From Nigrospora sphaerica (lineage: Eukaryota; Ascomycota; Sordariomycetes; Amphisphaeriales; Apiosporaceae), in NCBI GenBank assembly GCA_018287875.1, contig JAGVVL010000001.1, forward strand, positions 7,378,001 to 7,442,000: 64,000 bases of DNA. Reading direction: 5' to 3'. The notes under the pieces are model-generated. The model was not told where the DNA came from. It did not search any database and worked only from the letters and a program-made list of their open reading frames with translations. Each line of letters begins with the position of its first letter. Within the stretch, counting starts at the first letter, position 1. The translations under genes were made by a program, and so were the position numbers. Below are positions 58,880 to 64,000 of the stretch, piece by piece.

Positions 58880-58906
58880 AGTCACGTCACGTCACGCACG
58901 TCACGG
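58880..58906. promoter_or_regulatory. Cluster of TGACG/CGTCA (CRE-like) sites upstream of CLA4
   Basis: GTCACGTCACGTCACG followed by CACGTCACG: four CGTCA cores in 27 bp, about 1.2 kb upstream of the CLA4 start. TGACGT(CA) is the binding core of ATF/CREB-type bZIP factors in fungi. Function is inferred only from the motif cluster. Confidence 0.4.
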
Positions 58907-59420
58907 TTCAGCTGCTGGGTCGGACGAATCGTGTCGGACGCGCAGGAAGGACACGGCGGGGTATGTTGCAAAAAAGCCGTGGGTGTAGGTAGCCCACGTA
59001 TACATACGTTGTGCGTGTTGCGGTGGGAAGCAAATAATCAATCAGTCGGGAAATGGGAAGGGGGAAAGGAGATGCAGTAGTAGTGCGAGGGCGGCGGCAG
59101 CGGCGGCAGCGATTGCAGCGATTGGTGCTGACGAGCGCCCGCCAGTTGCTGAATGGCGGTCCTATATCGATCGCCTCTTCGTGCCAGGGCACCTGAAGTT
59201 CCAAAGCGAGTGGTCCTGCTGAACTCAACGCGAGAGATGGCCGTGGGAGAACGTTGGCCCTGTGGCCTTGGGAGGGTGACAAGGCGGCGGCCAACAAGCA
59301 AGGGCTGAGGGCATGGAATGTCCCAGGGCCGGACGTGCACACATGTCTGCTACATGTCTGCCAGAGGTAGTTTGCTACGTAGAACCGGTTACGGGCGAGT
59401 AGGGATGTTAGGTACATGCC

Positions 59421-59452
59421 TCTCTCTCGCTCTCTCTCTCTCTTTCTCTCCC
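59421..59452 (+). repeat. (CT)n tract
   Basis: CT dinucleotides with two single-base interruptions in the gene-free region upstream of CLA4. Confidence 0.8.
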
Positions 59453-62400
59453 TTTGCCTCTTCATGTCCCTCGTTTCATGGATCCTAGACTAACAACCGA
59501 GATGGATAGGTCGTAGGCATTCAGGAGTCGGGCGCTTATGCCTCCCCCCATTGGCCAGCTCGAAACTAATCCTTCCCTCCTGTCCTCCACCACCCTTCCC
59601 CCGTTCCGCCCCCAGAGCCGGGACGATACGACCCCCTGGTAGGAGGAGATGGGCCATGCCGTCCACTCCTCCCATACGCCTAAGGAGGGATCGCCCTAGC
59701 TGCTCGATGGATGGACCCTTGGGACATGGAGAGTGCCCGCCGAGCCCGCCTAGACAAACGTGCAGAGTCGCGCATGCGTACCGCATCTGTATGCCATGCC
59801 ATGCCATCCAGCCGGGGCTGCCACCCATGCCACACGCCCTGTACGGAGCATCTGCAGATGCGGCTCCTCCTTGTCCTCATCCTCCTTCTCGAAACATTCG
59901 AGCCTATGGGCCACTCGGAGACCATTGTCCCCAGCCCTGGTAGACCGAGGGCCCCCCCCTCATGATCCAGCCTGGGTCTCTTTTAGCCTCCCTTTCGTAT
60001 TTGGACGCGCCGTTCGTGGCCCTCCATAGGGTTGCCGCGCTTAGCTGGCCAGCTTGGACCTTTGCGTGGTGCGGCCGTCGTGGGTTCTCGTGGCCGCTTT
60101 GCTCGTCCGTGTTGCAGTGATATCCATGTACACACTAGCATCCCTGGCAACTCGGCCCCCTATCTGCCCAACTTATTTGGGTACAAACAGTAGGAAGACG
60201 CACGATCGCCTATGCGCTCGACTACCTTCGTGGATACACTCCGGGCCTACTCGATACCTCCCGGTAGTCTGCGCGTTTGAGCAAGAAGCACAGAGGTACC
60301 TTTTATTTATGATTGCGCGCGGCCGGGGCCAGGAACGCGGAGGGACAGGGGATCGCTGTTGGTCAGAGACGGAGAAGCAGGCACCATGACGACCCAAATG
60401 GGCCTCTCATCACGCGCGGGCGCACGATTCGACACCCCCTCGTCCCTTTATTCATCTTCGTTGTCACGGCTCGTTCCTATTCGCGCAGTCGTCTCTTCCC
60501 GTATTCGTTCGCCTCGAGGCGCAACTGCCAGTGGACCTTTGGGGGTGGGCGCTGCGCGGAATCCGGCACAGCGTGAACTGCCCCCCCGACCCCCTGGCGT
60601 TCGACAGCCCTGCAAGAAACATCAGGAGGTAGTGGGAGAGGGCGGCGGAAGTTACAGGGCCGAGCCAGATATAAGACGGCAGTAATGTCCCCGTATGCCC
60701 TCCACTGCCAGATAGCCCGTCATTTTTGTTCCCGTGCGCGCAGCTAGCACCTTGGTTGTCCACTCGAAACAGGCAACTGATCCGCGGCGCCGTAAATGCG
60801 CAAAAAAGGGATGCCGTTGTAAGACGCGGGCACCCGACTCTCGGGGCTTCATATACTGCACCTAACGGGTGCTTTAAAGAATATTCAGCGCCATTCGAAG
60901 TTTTGAGGCAAGTCTTACGGGCCTCGATGGGCAGCTAGCTACCTGCAGCAAGGCTCTTACGGAGTAGGCGAGAGGACAAAAGCATACGTCTAGTGCTCAC
61001 TGGCCGCCTCGTCGGTACCGTCTCTGTCCAGTGCTACGGCCATGGCACGGCCGAGGCTGGCCGCTCGACACCGGTCCGGAGGGAGGGGACTTGCCGCGTT
61101 CCTCCTTGCTTGCATGTTACGTCGCCCGTGTCATGATACCAGCCCCGGCACCGGCCGGTGTGGTAGGCATATAGCGTGACCACAGCGTGACCACAAAGAA
61201 AGTAGGCAGCGTGAGGCTGGGCAGCAAGCATCCATCTCCTGCATCAGACAAGCAACCACTTCCAACCAGCGGATATACCTACATACCAAGGTACAATGGA
61301 TACAACAACATACTTTACTCACCCATGTGCTCGAGGAGGGGCCACGCTGCGCCGAGTTGCTGCATCGGTAAGGCATCCTTGCTACATACATACACGACAA
61401 AGTGCTCGAGCCATGCTGTCGGGGCTGGCAAACTTGCGATCGGCTCGCTTCTTTTGCCCAACGTAATTTGCCCTAGACCCAGGGCAGTAACATTGCTTGG
61501 TGTCAGAGAGCCCAGCCTCCAAGCTTGCCCCCGCATCCATGCCTCCCGGGCTACCTCATGGTGCAAGGGAGGAGGCTTCAAGGTATGTAAGCAGGGCCCT
61601 CAGGACGGCCAAATATATTGGATACCATGTGTAACAAGCGCCCGTACATGGAGCGAGGAGAGCCTGCCTAACAGTCAGGGTCAGCGGGCTGAAGGGGTCC
61701 GCCATCCTCCGCCCTCCGTTCTGGAAGCTAGGTAACGGTTAGGGAAGAAGACTTTCGTGCATCGTGCGTGTGCGTGCGCGTGCGCCGGCGCTTGCTTCGT
61801 CGGTTTGCCTCACAGGCCGAGCCGAGTCGTGTCGCTCGCTGCTGCTCTACCTTTACCTTCCCTCGTCATAACCACCCCCCATACCTAGCTTCACCGGCCA
61901 CTCAGGCAGTCAGGCCTCGGGCCAAAGAGGCCGCCAGTTTGGATACGACGCCTACTACGTAAGCGCCTCTTTGCTGACGGACATGTTATGGGTGTGCCGT
62001 TGGGGCCCACGAGCGAGTATGCTGTGTATGGGACCTCGGGGGAGAGCCCGTGACACATGATAATCTAGCGATCGACATTGAAACACGCTAGTAATACTAC
62101 CGGCCTTCCGTTTCCAATTTGCGGATCCCGTTACAGATACCCATCCTCGTGCCGCACAGCTGGCCCCCATCCTCTCATACCCCGACTGCCAGTTCGCCCT
62201 GGTGTCGAGGTTGCCAAAAGGGAGCTGGGAAGTATCGTCACGTACTGGCCTCCCCACGACAGAACCATTGTCACGCTCCCCATGCTTCCAAGCGTCGTGC
62301 AGTAAGGCAGCCCTTTCCATCGGCGCCCCATTGTCTTCATTTTGGGACGACAGTGGGCCCGGCCTTGTCTTTCGGGTTTCTGCCCAAGCCTACCTGAACA

Positions 62401-62722
62401 GGTGGGCCGCACTGAGAGCACACTGCAACGTATACAACTTTGGAGTTCACGACGTCTTGGGAAACCACAGACGAGGGTAAAGGCTGTTCCCCGGTGCAAT
62501 CCTAACCACGTTACTAGGCGGGCCGATCTACGGCACCTTGATAATTTCCCGACCTGCTGCGTCTAGTAGGCCCGGCAGTTAGGTGTGCACCAACGAAATC
62601 ACGGGTAACGTATAGAGAGACGCCAACCCCGTTTTCAAATGCCTAGCAGGTCTATCTCTGTTCAGAAATCCTCAGCAGTTGCGCCTTCGCGCCTGCATTT
62701 TTGCATACCTAAATGACACTCA

Positions 62723-64000
62723 TTATTCACGGACGGGAACATCCACCTCCTGCCCGGCAAAGATGGGCAACTCGGCCGAGATGTCCTTCCAAGTCTTGGA
62801 GCCGTCGACCATAGACTGGATCGCCTGGATGATCCTATCTTCGTCGGCGCGGACCTGCGTTGTCGAATCGCGATCTCTCAGAGTGATGGTCTGATCCTGG
62901 AGAGTCTGGAAATCGACAGTTATGCCCAGTGGCGTGCCGAGCTCGTCATTACGGCTGTACCGCTTGCCAATCGAGACCGACGAATCGTCGATGCGGTTGG
63001 AAATACCAACCTTGCGGAGCTTGGCCGACAGCTTGCGGTAGAAGGGGACAAACTGCTCATTGGTGGAGAGGGGGCAAATGAGCACCTTGGTCGGGGCAAC
63101 GGTTGGCGGGAACGAAAGAACCTAGGCGACTGTTAGTTATTGGCGGTGCCGCACATTTCATCGAGACCAAACTTACGCCTCGGGCTTCATCACCGCCCTC
63201 ACTGGCGCGTGTCCAGTAGCAGTGCTCCATCAAGGCATAGAGAATTCGGCCAATACCAAAAGACGGCTCGATCACATTGGGGACGAATTCCCGCATGTTC
63301 TCTGTCCTCGTCCGCTTCTCGATAACAACAAGCTCCTTCGGCACCACGACCTTGCCTTCGCCGACACCGGGAACGTCGAAGGCGATGGCACCGGACGATT
63401 CGAGTGCCTTGGCAAAGGCCTCTCTCTGAGCTTGGTCAGTTTGCATCAGGGCAGCCTCCACCGTCTTTCCGTCCTTTTTGAAGTGGGGCCCGAACTTCTT
63501 CTTGTCGACGTCCACCACCCACTCCTCGATCTTGATGGGCTCTGGCAGGCGCTGGCGAACGACCAGGGGCGCCCCGGTCTTGTTCGCGTGCACACTGAGA
63601 TCGTAGGCACTGCGATCGGCACAGCCAACACACTCAATCCAGCCATACGAGGTAAGGAGCTCGGCATCCCAGCAGTCGGCGGCATAGTGGGCCATTTCGT
63701 TGGCCATGTGCTGGCGGAAACGAATCTTAGACTGGTCCACGCCAATCTTCTCGAGGAAGAGGTGAATACGGGCCAGGAAGTAGCCCAGGGTCTCATTGTC
63801 GACGGTGCCGTTGGCCACAGCCTGACCGATGGACACTTTCTGCACATCCGTCTTGCCAGACAGCTGCGTCTCTTTGTTCAGGAGGATCAATTCGATGTCC
63901 TTGACCTCATTGAAGCGCGGGTGCTTCTTGCCGCCTTCGGGGTCGACAAAGTGCTCAATCTCCGCCATCAAGAACTCGCGCACACGGAGCAGGCCAGCAC
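62723..64000 (-). CDS. GRS1: Glycyl-tRNA synthetase (5' part beyond window)
   Basis: Two exons within the window: from the right edge (64000) to 63177, and 63121-62723, joined across a 55-bp intron (GTAAGT donor, AACTAAC branch, CCTAG acceptor) as DEARG-VLSFPPTVAPTKVLI. About 407 codons are visible; the N-terminal part, including the first class II motif, is cut off. Motif 2 and flanks are clear (KIRFRQHMANEMAHYAADCW, TSYGWIECVGCADRSAYDL). Motif 3 is NVIEPSFGIGRILYALMEH. The second exon is the anticodon-binding domain (ICPLSTNEQFVPFYRKLSAK; DELGTPLGITVDFQTL), ending PVRE. This is the eukaryotic dimeric alpha-type enzyme that charges tRNA-Gly. In fungi one gene commonly serves both cytosol and mitochondria, which cannot be checked here. 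Confidence 0.95.

Larger units (their letters stand above)
57660..62722. other. 5.1-kb gene-free region upstream of CLA4
   Basis: No open frame on either strand has recognisable protein. It includes the CLA4 leader with a CGTG tetranucleotide repeat, a cluster of TGACG-type sites (58880-58906), a CT tract (59421-59452) and a short direct repeat AGCGTGACCAC (two copies, 61172-61194). The right end carries the 3' end of the glycyl-tRNA synthetase gene. Confidence 0.45.

Noticed and set aside
62078..62500. Possible short gene or pseudogene between CLA4 and the glycyl-tRNA synthetase
   Set aside because: Frames on both strands look random, with no recognised protein remnant.
1..64000. Transposons or repeat-induced point mutation blocks
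   Set aside because: No transposase or reverse-transcriptase frame, long terminal repeats, or AT-rich mutated stretch was seen; composition is even across the window.

Overview
The window is nuclear DNA of a filamentous ascomycete, most likely a Sordariomycete and plausibly a member of the Hypocreales. The reasons are: GC-rich sequence; short spliceosomal introns (mostly 50-190 bp, GTAAGT-like donors, CTAAC/CTGAC branch sites a few bases before the acceptor); and an unmistakable set of fungal housekeeping genes. Sixteen protein-coding genes can be supported. Two run off the edges. I saw no tRNA, rRNA, intact transposon, CRISPR array or bacterial operon. All exon models are my own readings of splice sites and reading frame, backed by family knowledge; no search was run.

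Left part (1-18 kb): a Hos4-like ankyrin protein of the Set3 histone deacetylase complex (minus strand, 3' end cut by the window edge), an ALKBH6-type dioxygenase (plus), a DFG10/SRD5A3-type polyprenol reductase (minus, stop codon only 24 bp from the ALKBH6 stop), a DUF3074 START-like protein with a long coiled coil (minus), and a Sip3/Lam1-type BAR-PH-VASt sterol-transfer protein (minus).

Middle (17.9-33.7 kb): a small intracellular protein combining a RING-like Cys-rich head, two PPxY motifs, a LysM domain and a UBA-like tail (plus). It is followed by the SF3b subunit RSE1 (minus) and the mitochondrial translational activator MSS51 (plus), which share a 438-bp divergent promoter. Next are a PXA-domain membrane-traffic protein (plus) interrupted by an exceptionally long 1,464-bp intron, and a CENP-B-type HTH DNA-binding protein with a polyQ tract (minus).

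Right part (33.7-64 kb): an 8.7-kb stretch with no supportable gene but many short tandem repeats, then the very intron-rich GTPase gene DRG1/RBG1, a mitochondrially targeted PrpF-family isomerase, an amidase, the Paf1-complex subunit CTR9, and the PAK kinase CLA4 (all minus). A 5.1-kb gene-free stretch lies upstream of CLA4, and cytosolic/mitochondrial glycyl-tRNA synthetase (minus) runs off the right edge.

The genes do not form a pathway. Most are core eukaryotic functions (chromatin, transcription elongation, splicing, translation, lipid transfer, polarity signalling). The parts most worth a second look are the RING-like/PPxY/LysM/UBA-like protein, the oversized PXA intron, three stop-free introns of length 3n, the DRG1 micro-exons, and the two long gene-free regions.
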